A DNA stretch of 64,000 nucleotides from Tetramitus jugosus (taxonomy: Eukaryota > Heterolobosea > Eutetramitea > Acrasida > Vahlkampfiidae). Positions within the stretch are counted from its first letter, which is position 1. Each line of letters begins with the position of its first letter. Where the stretch lies: positions 124,001 to 188,000 of the forward strand of contig OW569361.1 of NCBI GenBank assembly GCA_937625935.1. The letters run 5' to 3'. Shown in pieces: positions 19,627 through 30,952 of this stretch. The notes under the pieces were generated by a model, which ran no database searches, was not told the origin of the DNA, and saw only the letters and a list, made by a program, of their open reading frames with translations. The position numbers and the translations under genes were made by a program.

Positions 19627-21247
19627 ATGAGAAAAGAAAAACTGTATGACTTAGTACGATGCAGTAAGCACGAGGATCACTTGTTCCAAGATCTTGATAA
19701 CCTTTCATTGTACATTGAAATTAACAGATGTCCTGTTTGTCATCCAGAGGCGAATCAGGAAGCCCTGCTCAAAAGACAAAGAAGAAAGGAAATAAGTCAA
19801 ACCAGAAGATCTACTACCAGACAAAAAGCGACGAACACAACTATCTATTCCACTTTAAAGGGAAGATGTAAGGAAGCGAATTGCAAGGAGTGGTATCGCA
19901 TTCACCGAATGAGCAAACACAATCATAAACATACCATAGACGATACTCTATCAACAACATCTTCAACAACAGGTCAACATGGATACCCACATGTTGTACC
20001 AAAGGATTGTGTAACCACTCACACTAGTTTTATCAACATTGCAGAGAAATTGCCAGTTGGACGACTGGTGATGGGAGTTGAAAACTATGGTGTTCACCAC
20101 ATATCAAAGAGCACCTCAGATATTTGCTGGACAAATCCGTGATGTCAAAGTAAGACAGAGACACATACATGCATACCTGGATCTTATGCGTAACCTTCTG
20201 CATGACCAAAACTTCGCAACTGATATCATGAGCTATCCCCCAATCCATCAACAAGTAACTGTGCTGTTGAACGAACAATGCAGAAAGTCAGTTGAAGAGG
20301 GTGTAAAACTGTTGGCTGATCATATTGGCAACGCCACACCTCTCTTATTACTAGCGACTGGATGTCTCGGCACTGTGTGGGATCGGATGGTTAGTATCAT
20401 CTGTCACACATCGCCTCAGCTGTATTCTCGGAATAACAATTCCATCCAATTGATTCAGGAGTTGAATGAAAAATACTTACACGGCATGACCTCAACGCCC
20501 AAGAAATGTTTACAAAAATTACAAATTGCTTCACTTGGGGAGTATGTCGCTGATGAGACAGAAAAACTCGGAGGATATGATCGTTGTAAGGAGGCTCGTA
20601 TATTCTCTAAATTAGCAAAATCTACAGCCAAATGGTGTCTCGACCAGGAGACAGAAGAAATGAGAGATGTAAGTTACTCATTACTAGGAAGTATGGGAGG
20701 TCATCATATCAAACTTGTTGATTGTTGGTTCAAAAAGATAGACTATGTTTCCACAAAAAGGTACAGATCACAGAATGTTCGACTTACCTCCTCTGCTGGG
20801 CATCAGGTCTTGGTTCCTTCATTAACTCGATCTGATGCGATCATCCGAGACATGAAGCAAAATCTTGTTGGGATGGAGGTATCCACGCAGATAAGGAGTT
20901 GCTTGAAGATGGAGAACAACAACTTTCATATATTCTACCTGGACAAAAATATTGACGTGAAGTCCTTAGCACTGGAATTCAACTACACATATATTGGTGA
21001 TATAGTCCACAGACATGGGACTGACGGAAATATCTATCGATTCAGATACTACGACAGCAGGGTGGAGTTGCTCAAACGTATGTTCAAGCTATGGAATCTC
21101 GACATCATAAATAATGAGTTGGATGGTGATTTTATTGTTGAGTTGAGTGAATGGCATGACGATTCAAAAATTGAACAAGCTGGTCGGTTGGACTTTTCAC
21201 TCCAAATTAGGTTGTATCCTGAGGAGTTGTTTCAAACTCCTCTGTGA
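19627..21247 (+). CDS. Unknown protein, either spliced across a tiny intron or frameshifted
   Basis: The ATG at 19627 opens a frame to 20142; a second frame carries on to a stop at 21247. The two join in frame if 20068-20119 (GTGATG...CTCAG, 52 nt) is removed, giving 522 residues; otherwise a +1 frameshift lies near 20100. The N-terminal part has paired Cys/His motifs: VRCSKHEDH, RCPVCHPE, CKEANCKEWYRIHR and a His-rich SKHNHKH, suggesting a zinc-binding DNA-contact region like those at the head of MULE or FAR1-type transposases. The rest (EEGVKLLADHIGN, FHIFYLDKNIDVKSLALEF) is not recognised. The downstream neighbour is frame-broken, so this may be part of a decaying mobile element. Confidence 0.35.
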
Positions 21248-21256
21248 ACAAAAATC

Positions 21257-23298
21257 ATGGTTATTTTGTACACTTGGTACTTTGGCAATACAATCACAAT
21301 GAATCTTCTTTGTGAATTGGCAACTGAGGACCGACTAGATCGTGGAGAAAATTTTTATTGGAGCAATCCCAGTAACTCGCGTCAGAGAGTGTTTTTCAAA
21401 AGTACTAGAAGCTTGGCAGACAATAAGGATGCCAATTTGGAGTCTGGAAAAGTAGCAGCAGGTGGCTCAGGGCATCTTAGGTGCAAGCAGTGATACTAAC
21501 GTGACGGATGAGAAATCTGCGATGTACCCCTCCACATTCAATCCTATTTCCTTCAAGACTTTGTTAGACAGAGCTCAAAGGAACCACTTGAAAGAGAAAG
21601 ATAATTCTTTTGGTCTCGTTCGGGTTTGCAGTCATTTTACAGGGTATTTTACTTCTCGTGACAGGTATGATTGCTCACAACATCCAATCCATAAGATTTT
21701 GAATTATCTCACAGAAGGCAATATACTGTCCCATATTAGTCGAAACGATTATTGTGAGTACGACAAAGCGCTGCAGTGGTATCATGAAAAATTAGAGTTG
21801 CATGAATTCATGTGCACTGGTTGTCAATTCACATGCAAATTGAACGAGAAGGAGTCTTCAGTTCAAATATTCATTCAACTCTCCGATCAAACCAAGTGGA
21901 TTCATTGTCAAACGAGGAGCTGCAATTGCATGACTTCCTCTTTTTATCATCTCATTGCTCCCCTCATTTACTTACATTTCAACAGGAAATGTATGCAGTT
22001 GCAAGACTTCGGGTTGGAATGACATCAAAAGATGGTCAGATGCATCACACAATATCCCTGGCATCTATGAACGAACAATGGAATGGTTTCGCGATGAGAC
22101 CCCTCTCTTGGAAGGAGAGGATAAGTATAACACGCATCTAGAGGAAGTAAGACTCAGAAAAGAGTTCGGTGACTTTGTTACCAAAGGAAATATGAATCAC
22201 AGTGACAAGAAGTTATGTTCTCTCCTTGCTCAAAGAATTCAATTTGGTGAAGGCTTCCAACCATTGGAAAACTACCATTCCCAGGTTTCATCGGGTTGAA
22301 ATGAGCGATCAATCAAAGGACACACAAAAGGCTTCTCAAATCTCCCAAGACCAACAACTCTTTGCAGCAAAAACAGAAAACTGCAGCACCATCACGATCG
22401 AAAGAAGCAATGCCATGTGGATTCTACTCTGCATATCCTTAATGACAGCGATGTCAGTTATGCCCTACCAAGTATGGAGACAGAACAAGCAACAATATGC
22501 TTTTATATATCATTGGATCTCATTTCTGTTCACAAAACTTGCTTTTCATAGATGGGGAAAGGCTTTCACGAATTCAAATTATATCCACGACAACTTTCGC
22601 CACATGGCTGAATTGTTTGAGATGGAACCGTTTGTTGACTGTTCAACAGACGAATTTGAAGAAGCTTTTGCCGAACTGAAGTACTCGTACAGAACTTCAA
22701 ATCACAAGAAAACCCAGGCAGAATTGGCTCTGGCCATAAGACAGAACGAGAAGGAGTACCTTTTCTTAGTACATCCTTGTTTGAAGAGGTGAAAGAGTTC
22801 TTCGAACATAAGTCGTCCAGCTGGACTCCGGTTGGTTCTCTCTCAAGAACATTCTTATCCCCAACGAAGTCCTAAATTATGATGGCCTCAAAGATTGCAT
22901 TGCAAAGAAGGCAAAGGAACTGATCGAGAAAGGGTATCAAAAATACATGTGTCAATGCAAAGAAGGATTGCTTCTATTGTTTACTGGGGATTCAGCGGCA
23001 CCACTGTACTTTCCCACTTGTGGTATGCTGTGTGACAACAAGAAAAGAGAAAATGAGACAGAGCTAAGATATTGCGAGTGTCAAGAAAGAAAAGCAGTCT
23101 TATCATGTGTGTTCCATAGGTGCTGTCTATGTTGCACGGCAAACAATGCTGAAGAATTTGATGAATCCTCCAGGTAAGAAGTCTTCCACCACTGGTGTGA
23201 AACGATCAAAAACTTATGTTTCTAGCAGCTCGTTTTCCTCTACGCAGTTAGCAACAGTTGTCATGGAAGAAAAAGAGATACCATCACCCATGCATTGA
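21257..23298 (+). pseudogene. Frame-broken coding relic of unknown family
   Basis: A chain of overlapping open stretches in all three forward frames: 21257-21493, 21462-22022, 21812-22141, 21955-22299, 22202-22792, 22947-23177 and 23107-23298. Each ends where the next frame takes over, as expected of one long reading frame hit by several small indels. Cysteine/histidine clusters persist (FMCTGCQFTCKLNE; YCECQERKAV; CVFHRCCLCC). No DDE triad, reverse transcriptase or integrase motif could be seen. The stretch begins 9 bp after the upstream gene and could derive from the same element. Function is unknown; decay is what the sequence shows. Confidence 0.45.
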
Positions 23299-24859
23299 AT
23301 CCAATTGACTGGAATGTTTGGGGATGAAATGGCTGCAGAAACAGCACATGCTCAAATTCGGGATACAGCCGGTTCAATCACGAATTAGAGATGACATCGA
23401 TTCGCCACCAGTTTCTGGGAGTCAGAAACAACTGAGTTCATTGTTGGAAGCTCTAATCCATTTGCAGTTCTTCAAGTGATCTCCTCCTGAAGCTGTACAC
23501 AACGGTTTTTTCGTGATTGTAATGATAGGTATTAAAATTCGTGGGAAATCGGAGTTTCTTAATCGAAACCGTCACGATCATATCACACATGAGTTTTACC
23601 ATAAAGTTGGGGAACCAAAAAATAGATTTTACGGACCATGGTCCCCAAATGAAAAACAACAAAAGCGAATCAGCACATATTGTTGCCAGATCCTGACTTT
23701 GATGGAGTCAGGTACTTTTATGTATAAAAAAACGCAGAAAAGACATGTGCTCCATCACTATGGAACTTACTTTTTCTGGGAGAACACAAATACAACAGAA
23801 TCTAGATTGAGAAATTTCATCGGCAAAATAAAGCATTAGAAGAGTCCATGGAACAACAAGAAATCAGTGTTCGTCCTGAAAATTGGAGAAGAATCAATTT
23901 GTTGGAGAGAAACAATTTAACCTCAAGATGTTGGTCTTCATGGGTAAAATCTGGCCGTATTCCAATGTGTTTTATTTTTATTCAACAAAAAATACATATC
24001 CAAGCTCATAGTGTTCTCCAAGCTCGCCTAGATGTCGTGTGTGTGGAAGCAATCTCACATTTGAAGACACCGAATAAGCTGCCATAAAAGAAAACAAGGA
24101 CACTCAGGAGCTTTGTTCGGAAATACATGGAGAGAAGACAATAACAAGACTTATGCATGTTGCAAAGTTGATAATTGCACCTAACCAAGAATTACATACT
24201 AGTTAATGTTGAGCTCTCTATATCGTCTCAACGTTATTTTTTACTGTTTCTATACGTTGATGGCTTCACAAAACCATTGGAACCATTTTCTTTTGACAGT
24301 GGCGTGGATGTTTTGCACAATCATCTGACCACAGAGTGACACAATATCCACCGTAGCTCTGTTGCAAAATCGAAAAATTCTCCCCAAGTCCGAAGAAAAA
24401 AAAACAACACGCATCATCATCAAGCATCATCAACATTGCACGAAGACAACAAAATAGCGTACGTATCATCATCACTACATCGGTAACGTTAACTGCAGCC
24501 ATTCGTGGTACGGGCACCAGGTTTCGTAAGAGATTCTAGATGCACAGCCAGGAGATTGACGTATCATACGTTTTCACCGTTCAGCTGTCTCACATCTGCA
24601 ACATAAGTTGCTGGGCTTAGTTTCAATACTGGAGCGAGTGCACACTTACTCACAATAGGTGTCCGACATTCGAGGTGTCTTGCTGAATGAGATGACAATC
24701 TCTTGTTCTATGCATAAGCTCCTTGTCTAACTTCCTCTGTTCACATTCAAGCATGTATCTGCGTGTTTTAAGAGGTTTGCTTCAGTATTGAATTCAGTGG
24801 GAGTTACAACATACACTCTATTATAAATTGTGACACTAACCCTCGTTCTGTACAAGGTA
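23299..24859. other. Gene-poor, partly ex-coding DNA before the piggyBac transposase
   Basis: Two short forward open stretches (23513-23839 and 23848-24087) have a coding-like look (HEFYHKVGEPKNRFYGPWSP; RPENWRRINLLERNN) but no start context or family, and may continue the upstream relic. 24090-24859 shows no gene. It precedes the transposase ATG and would hold any 5' terminal repeat, but I found no convincing inverted match to the 3' side. Confidence 0.35.
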
Positions 24860-27735
24860 ATGGCCAAGAAGGGAAAGAAGAATCGAAGGACACAGCTTGC
24901 CAAACGCAAACGATCTGACAAAGAGGCGTCAGCTTCAAGTAGCAGTTCAAATAAGAAGAGAGTACAAAATGCAAGTAGTTCCACTAGCAGCAACACTTCT
25001 GACTCATCACAGAGACCAAAGAGATCTATTAAGCCGAGATACTATACGGTAGGGAATGAAGTATTAGACATACTGGGTGCTGATAAATATGAAGAGGAAA
25101 TATTAGCATCACTGCCTGAAGATGAGATGGAATACGATGAGACATACAGTGAACCAAACGATGATGATTATATCTATCAGAGTGATGATGGCAGTGATGA
25201 AGATTATGAAGTGGTTCATGATGAAGACATCCCTGATTCAACACAACGAGTTACTTCAAGCACATCAGCAACTAATAGTGCAAACAAGTCTCGATCAACA
25301 CAATCTGCTGCCCCAAGAAACTCTGGAACACCTGGAACATCTAATCCTATAGCTTCATCTGGTACTGCAACTGGAACACAATCTGATTCACCTACACCTG
25401 CCATCGCAGCCAAGACCGATGACTCAAATAAGAAGAAACAGTTTGTTCCAGTCGACAAATGCACACGTTGTGGTATAGATGCAGAATGTAAGAACTGCAT
25501 GTGTGTCAAGTCCAAGCACTATTGCACAGAGGCATGTAGTTGTAAGGACAACTGCAACAACAGACAGGGGAAGAAATCCGAATATGTCACAATTACAGAG
25601 ATTGCAAGGACAAGGGAGTGTTTACACCTGCTTCTGATCCAAGTAACTTCAACTTCATGGGGCAACCGAGAAACATTCCAAAGGAGTGCAAGACTGAGAA
25701 AGAATTTCTCCACTTATATCTGACGCAACTATTAATGGAGAGAATTTTGCAGGACTCTTTGAAGAAGCAAGAGCGTAGAAATGCTGAGCAACAACAGAAG
25801 AAGAGAGCTGGAAAGATAAAGGATGCTGGCTTCTTTGACTTCAAGTTAACTTTGGAAGACATCCAGAAGAAGCTTATGGCCGATCTTGCAACTTCTCTGA
25901 ACGTTCAACCATCTATCAAGTTACAATTCTTAAGTGATTCAGATCTGTATGGGAATGATTATTTGAAGCGTATTGGAATGAATTCCAATGATTATTGGAA
26001 GACCAATGGAGTTATCACTTGCAATCTGGACCTGATGGAGGCAGCTCTGAATTCTACATTTGACTACTACTACTTACCTGGTATGTATTACTCAATTGAT
26101 GAAGGTTTGATCAGGTTTACTGGTAGATACTGTTATAAGCAATACATTCCCAATAAGCCAGCAGGTGAAGGAGTCAAGACATTCAATGGATGTGATGCCC
26201 AAACAGGTTACTGCCACAGCTTCTTCTTCTATAGAAAGCGTTTCCTGGAAGACATCCGAGACAAGCTCATTGAAGAAGACAGTAGGTGCAGTCAAACTGA
26301 CTGTGGAGCCAGCCAATGTGATCTCTATATGTGTGACACATGTAATCATGTCTTCTGTGAAGACCACTGCGTACCGTATGGTGAAGAAGATGCAGTGAAA
26401 TGTATTGTATGTTTGGAGCTGGATGATCTTCATGAGATAATGAAGCAGGAAGGCAAGATGAAACCTGGTTCTCAAGTTGAATTGTATGATGGTGATAAGT
26501 CTGTTGCCACCGCTGTTGCAGAGGATAGTAATACTACACCACCAGATCACACGTACGTGAAGATTGAGGAATGGCGCAGTGATGAATGGAAAGAGAGATA
26601 TGATAGTGACACCCATGTGTATTGGGAGAACAACAAGTTAAGATTGAAGAATGTTCCAATGAGCAATGACATCTTTGTGAATGTTGATACAACCCAAACC
26701 GATCTGGACATCTGGGTACAGAGTATGCGTGATAATCCCAATTCGGATGTTCTGAAGTTGTTAGTTAAGATCAACAAGGATAAGAAGAAGAAGGAGAGTG
26801 AGAAATTAACACCGAGGAAGGTGGTACTACATTTTGTTAACTTGCCAAAGCAAAGTAAGTATCATATTTACATTGGTGACAGTTACTATGGTAGTTATGC
26901 TCTTGCAACAGAGTTACATAAGGCTGGACACCATTTCCTTTTCTGTTGCAAGAGTGATCATCCAACAGAGTTATGGAAGGACAAGATCAACAACCACAAT
27001 TTGGCTAAGGGTGACAGCAACTGGGTAACTAATTCTGATAGTACCATCATTGCATTGTCTTTGCATGACAAGAAGGTATGTAACTTTGTGAGTAATGTGT
27101 ATGGTTCAGATACTGCTGAAACTTCTAAAGGGAAGAAACTGCCTCGTATGGTTGTAACATATAATTATGGTATGCAAGGGGTGGATAGATATGATAGACA
27201 TTGTAGTTCATACAAGATCTGTCCGCATAGACAGATCTCCTGGAAGAAAGCTGTATTCCTTGCTTTGATTAAGATGGCGATTGTGAATGCATACATACTA
27301 TTCAAATTAGTTACTGATAAGAAGAGTATGACACAGCGTCAGTTCATAGAGAATGTTCTGGAACAGTATGCGACATCCATTGGACGTTCCAAAGAACATT
27401 TGACAGTGCAGAATGTGGGCAAGATGCATCTTATCATGAAGTGTGTTAAAAAGAGGGAGAATGGTAGGACTTACACTGGTAAATGCCATTGCTGTGCATC
27501 TGGGTGGAGTAAGCATCGTACAAAGACTGCGAAACCAATTAAGTTTGGTGAATGTGTTCATTCAAACACAGCATTCTTCTGTTCCAGTTGCAGAGTATGG
27601 CTGCATCCAGAGTGTGCCTATCGATATCACCACAAGATTGTCAAGATGCGTACTGGGAACAAGCAGAAGGATCCTGTACAGGACAAGTACAAGTATATTC
27701 CAAGCAAGTTACCAAAGAAGGCCAAGAAGAAGTGA
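24860..27735 (+). mobile_element. piggyBac-type transposase gene with one frameshift
   Basis: The ATG at 24860 starts an acidic/Ser-rich head with basic NLS-like runs. A cysteine cluster follows (CTRCGIDAECKNC...YCTEACSCKDNC, nt about 25460-25560) resembling a CXC/tesmin domain. The frame then shifts by -1 between about 25560 and 25620, and the rest continues to 27735. The catalytic aspartates of the piggyBac RNase-H fold are present: SIDEG (nt 26098), GDSYYG (26878), GVDRYD (27184, 27193), with IPNKPAGEGVKTF between. A Cys/His-rich insert (CSQTDCGASQCDLYMCDTC...) sits between the first two aspartates, and the C-terminal cysteine-rich domain (CHCC...CSSC...HPEC) is intact. Apart from the single frameshift it looks recently active. 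Terminal repeats were not found by eye. Confidence 0.85.
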
Positions 27736-29185
27736 TCTTTCTTCATTCAGTTGTGCATTGGATCAATTATGTTAATAAAGGTATCTCATGTGACCCACAT
27801 GCATCTACCCTCAATACAATAACACTCTGTTCACCCAACACCCCATACGACAACATTTGTGACATCTTATGTTGATGTCACAGTGGACACCTGTGTCCAC
27901 CGGCCTATTTTACACAGAGAAACACGCATAAAAAAAGCACAGTAAGTCTTAGTGGATATCACAACATACATTAATTTTTAAGAGGACTATGCAACCTCAC
28001 AAAATAAACTAAAGGAGTTAGTAAATGTACATACTAACAACCGTAGAGTTGCTGAAATTGGATGTGTTCCTACTTGGACCAGAGTACTTGCATCAATATG
28101 GTCTAGAAGTAAAGCATTCATTGAGTTCACTACCAACATATGTTCGTAATAAGTTTGAAAAACAAAAAAATGTACCGAATTTCCGAATTTTTATGACTTC
28201 ATGGATAAATTGATTCTTTTAGTGGAACAATGTAGCTTTCTATTTATGTTTCAGTCCCAACTCTCGAGCGTGTTAAAAATTATTTGTATTATGTCTGTAA
28301 TATTTGAACTAGAATATATAAATGCCAAAGACTCTCAAAATATTGGCGCTTGTTTCTGATCATTATTTATCCTTTTTCATATCTGTCGTGAACATTGTTT
28401 GTTGTTCATCAACAAACATCAACAAACAAAATGAAACTGACAAAACAACAGGAGGTTTATTTTGTGTTGATATGCAGTATGGAATTAAAATCTCTCTCTG
28501 CTTGATATTCAAAATTTGGGCAATTTTGTGGCTGGACTGGGTTCGTGGCGATGGTTGTCGAGAGTTCTCGAGAGCAACAAGAGAACAAATAGTGTTGGAA
28601 TATTTTGTAATTTTATGAAGACATGCAGGTGTTGAACACTGAATGTATATGTGGAAAGAAACGTTGGGTCATTACACCTGACTTGTTGGTTGTATTTCTA
28701 GACACTGGATGATTGAATGGGCATTTGTATATCTGCTGTGCTGGATCTCCAAGTGCAAAGTTGATATTTAAGCCATGCCATAGCCCGCTTCCACGGTCAC
28801 TCACTAGTTCCAGTATAGCACTATTGGTGTGACTACTTTCTCGCTGCAGCCCAAACCAGTGGTTTGTCTTCAAAAATTCCTTCCCTACATAAGTCACATT
28901 TTACCGCCCTTTGGGAGACTCCACAAATTTTCGAATAAAAGCCCTAGTCAGATGATACGCCTACTAGCTGTTGACATTCCTGTTGTTTTGGTTCCGATAC
29001 CTTGGAGGGTCAGAATCAGGACAGATTAGTTAATTGGAACCTTGTGGATCGATTTGGGGTTTCCAACCCCTGGTTCATAGGTTCTACCTCCAAGATTGAC
29101 CCATTGGAAAAGATCCTGATGGGTGAAAACGACATCCTTTCCGAACTGGAAAAACCAAGCAAACAAAAACAGAACTTGCGTAATA
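27736..29185. other. Gene-poor DNA downstream of the transposase
   Basis: 1450 bp with only short open stretches (28025-28213; 28322-28618; reverse 28613-28897), none with a recognisable motif or start context. It includes the stacked palindromes at 27858-27900, an AATAAA at 27773, and a TTTTAAGAGG also found at 24766. Part of 28960-29150 reads LVNWNLVDRFGVSNPWFIG on the forward strand and might be ex-coding, but I cannot name it. Confidence 0.35.
27858..27900. repeat. Two back-to-back perfect inverted repeats
   Basis: Arms TGTGACATC (27858-27866) and GATGTCACA (27874-27882) are separated by 7 nt. They are followed at once by GTGGACAC (27883-27890) and GTGTCCAC (27893-27900) separated by 2 nt. 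Both are perfect complements. They lie about 120 bp after the transposase stop, where a piggyBac 3' subterminal region would be. Confidence 0.8.
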
Positions 29186-30775
29186 ATGAACGACGACTTT
29201 CTGACTAATTTGTGTTCTAACACGTTCTTTGAGAACATGGGCTATGCTGCAGGCAAGGATGGTGCACCACTCACTGGAGTCCACCTTGCTCTGTTCATTG
29301 CATTCTGCATCAATCTCTTTGTGGTTCTCTGTGTGAGTATTGTGTCACTGTGTTGTGTTCCACCTGCAAAGATCAGCAAGAAAATGAAGTTGGCCAAGTT
29401 GATTTCACTGTTGGATCTTTATGCTGTGTTTCTTCCGGACAAGAAACAAAAGAAGGAGAAGCATAATGATGATGACAATGTCTCCAATAGCAAATGCAAG
29501 AAGACAAAGAGATCAGTGTCAGGTGCAGTGATGACACTGCTCTGCATTTGGTTCCTCTCAGGTGCTCTGTTGGTTTTGGTGAAGCAGAGAAACAGACTTG
29601 TTCCGTTCACGATCACGGAGTCACAAGAGTTGAGTTCTGTGCTTTCAACAAAGAATCAATATTTCAATATGGCTACTGTGTTTTTGGCCTATCTTCCAAG
29701 CGAGAGCGACTGTTCCATCTTTGCTAAGGACACAATAATGAAAGCAAGGGGCAATGATGTGAGTCAAGTTGGAAATGTGCAATACAAGGCTGTGCCAACA
29801 GATCGCTACTCTCCGTCTGCTTACTGCTATGTCTATCAGGAATGGAAAATGATTTCATCACCTACTGGATATCAATCTCCAGTCAGCATATCTGTACAAA
29901 TTGTTGGAGATGCAACGCGCTACTCATCTTCTGCCTCCTTAGGATTTGTGAGCTTGCCTTGGGACACTGCCGGATATGATTATTGGGCAAAAGACACTCT
30001 TGAAACCCAAACACCAAAGGAGATGGTCAACTATCTGAAGAGATTGGGAGGATTCTGTGCCAAAGTTCAAAGTGGCGCATCTGTCTCACTCACTGTCGAA
30101 CCCAAATCGTTCCAGTACCCAGTGTCATTTTATTATGGTTCTTCACAACAAAATCCAATCTTCTCGAACATTGTCCATTTTCCGAAGCAAGTTGAAAGAT
30201 GGAGTGCAACGGCGAGTAGTCAGTATCAGTACGATGTGACATTGAACTTTACTCCTCGCCGAGCATTATATGCTGAGGGTCAATCCAGCTTCAACACATT
30301 GTTGCTTGCTGTATTGACAATTGCTATTGTGTTGTTAGTTTGTACATGGATTAGAAAGGTAGTGATGACCATTTCATCATTGTGTCAAAAGTCACTTCGT
30401 GCTCGCTTGCTGGCTCTAGTCGGCCTGTTTCTCGTTATGTGTGCTGCCTATGGAGTTATGGGTTGGTTGATTGCCCAGAATATGTTGTTCCCAGATGCAA
30501 CCATATCCACTCTCAGTTTGTCGAGTGTAATTTACACCAGTCTGTTGTTGTTCTCGGCATTCATTCACGTGGCTGTCTATCACTCAAAGTACAAGGCTTA
30601 TCCCTTTCCAACCGAGCCAGTCTCTGCTTTCCCAACTGTGCAAACATATGAAGCAAACTTCCAAGCTGTCCCACAACATGTCCCATACCCCGAAACAACT
30701 CCATTGTACCCTTCAGCGCACAATCCAAATGCTCCACTGAACGTCGTGTACAGACCGCACCCAACATATCAATAA
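29186..30775 (+). CDS. Multi-pass membrane protein of unknown function
   Basis: The longer frame starts with GTG at 29123; the first ATG at 29186 gives 529 residues. Helices are expected near residues 27-50 (LALFIAFCINLFVVLCVSIV), 113-132, 371-390, 408-430 and 446-465. A basic loop with KKQKKEKHNDDD lies before the second helix. A large soluble region (about 133-370) rich in Ser/Tyr lies between helices 2 and 3, with cysteines in AYCYVYQEW and GGFCAKVQ that could form disulphides if extracellular or luminal. The tail is Pro/Tyr-rich (PHVPYPETTPLYPS style), typical of a cytosolic sorting or adaptor-binding tail. No family is recognised. An AATAAA overlaps the stop. Confidence 0.75.
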   Translation: MNDDFLTNLCSNTFFENMGYAAGKDGAPLTGVHLALFIAFCINLFVVLCVSIVSLCCVPPAKISKKMKLAKLISLLDLYAVFLPDKKQKKEKHNDDDNVSNSKCKKTKRSVSGAVMTLLCIWFLSGALLVLVKQRNRLVPFTITESQELSSVLSTKNQYFNMATVFLAYLPSESDCSIFAKDTIMKARGNDVSQVGNVQYKAVPTDRYSPSAYCYVYQEWKMISSPTGYQSPVSISVQIVGDATRYSSSASLGFVSLPWDTAGYDYWAKDTLETQTPKEMVNYLKRLGGFCAKVQSGASVSLTVEPKSFQYPVSFYYGSSQQNPIFSNIVHFPKQVERWSATASSQYQYDVTLNFTPRRALYAEGQSSFNTLLLAVLTIAIVLLVCTWIRKVVMTISSLCQKSLRARLLALVGLFLVMCAAYGVMGWLIAQNMLFPDATISTLSLSSVIYTSLLLFSAFIHVAVYHSKYKAYPFPTEPVSAFPTVQTYEANFQAVPQHVPYPETTPLYPSAHNPNAPLNVVYRPHPTYQ

Positions 30776-30952
30776 ATTGGAACAAGGGGTTAATTTGAAT
30801 CATCCTAACCAAACCTTTCCGCAGTAGATGTAGTGCATACAGGGAAATGAAGGAATAAGTTGGTAAAGGATGGAGATGTGGTTGTTGCAGATGAGTTATT
30901 GAAAGACGAAGAAATTTGAATACATCCACCATACCAATAAATTAGAACCATT

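Noticed and set aside
24860-25620. An intron to explain the transposase frame change
   Set aside because: GT/AG pairs with the right phase would be under 30 nt or would need a poor acceptor and delete part of the cysteine cluster; a simple frameshift fits better.
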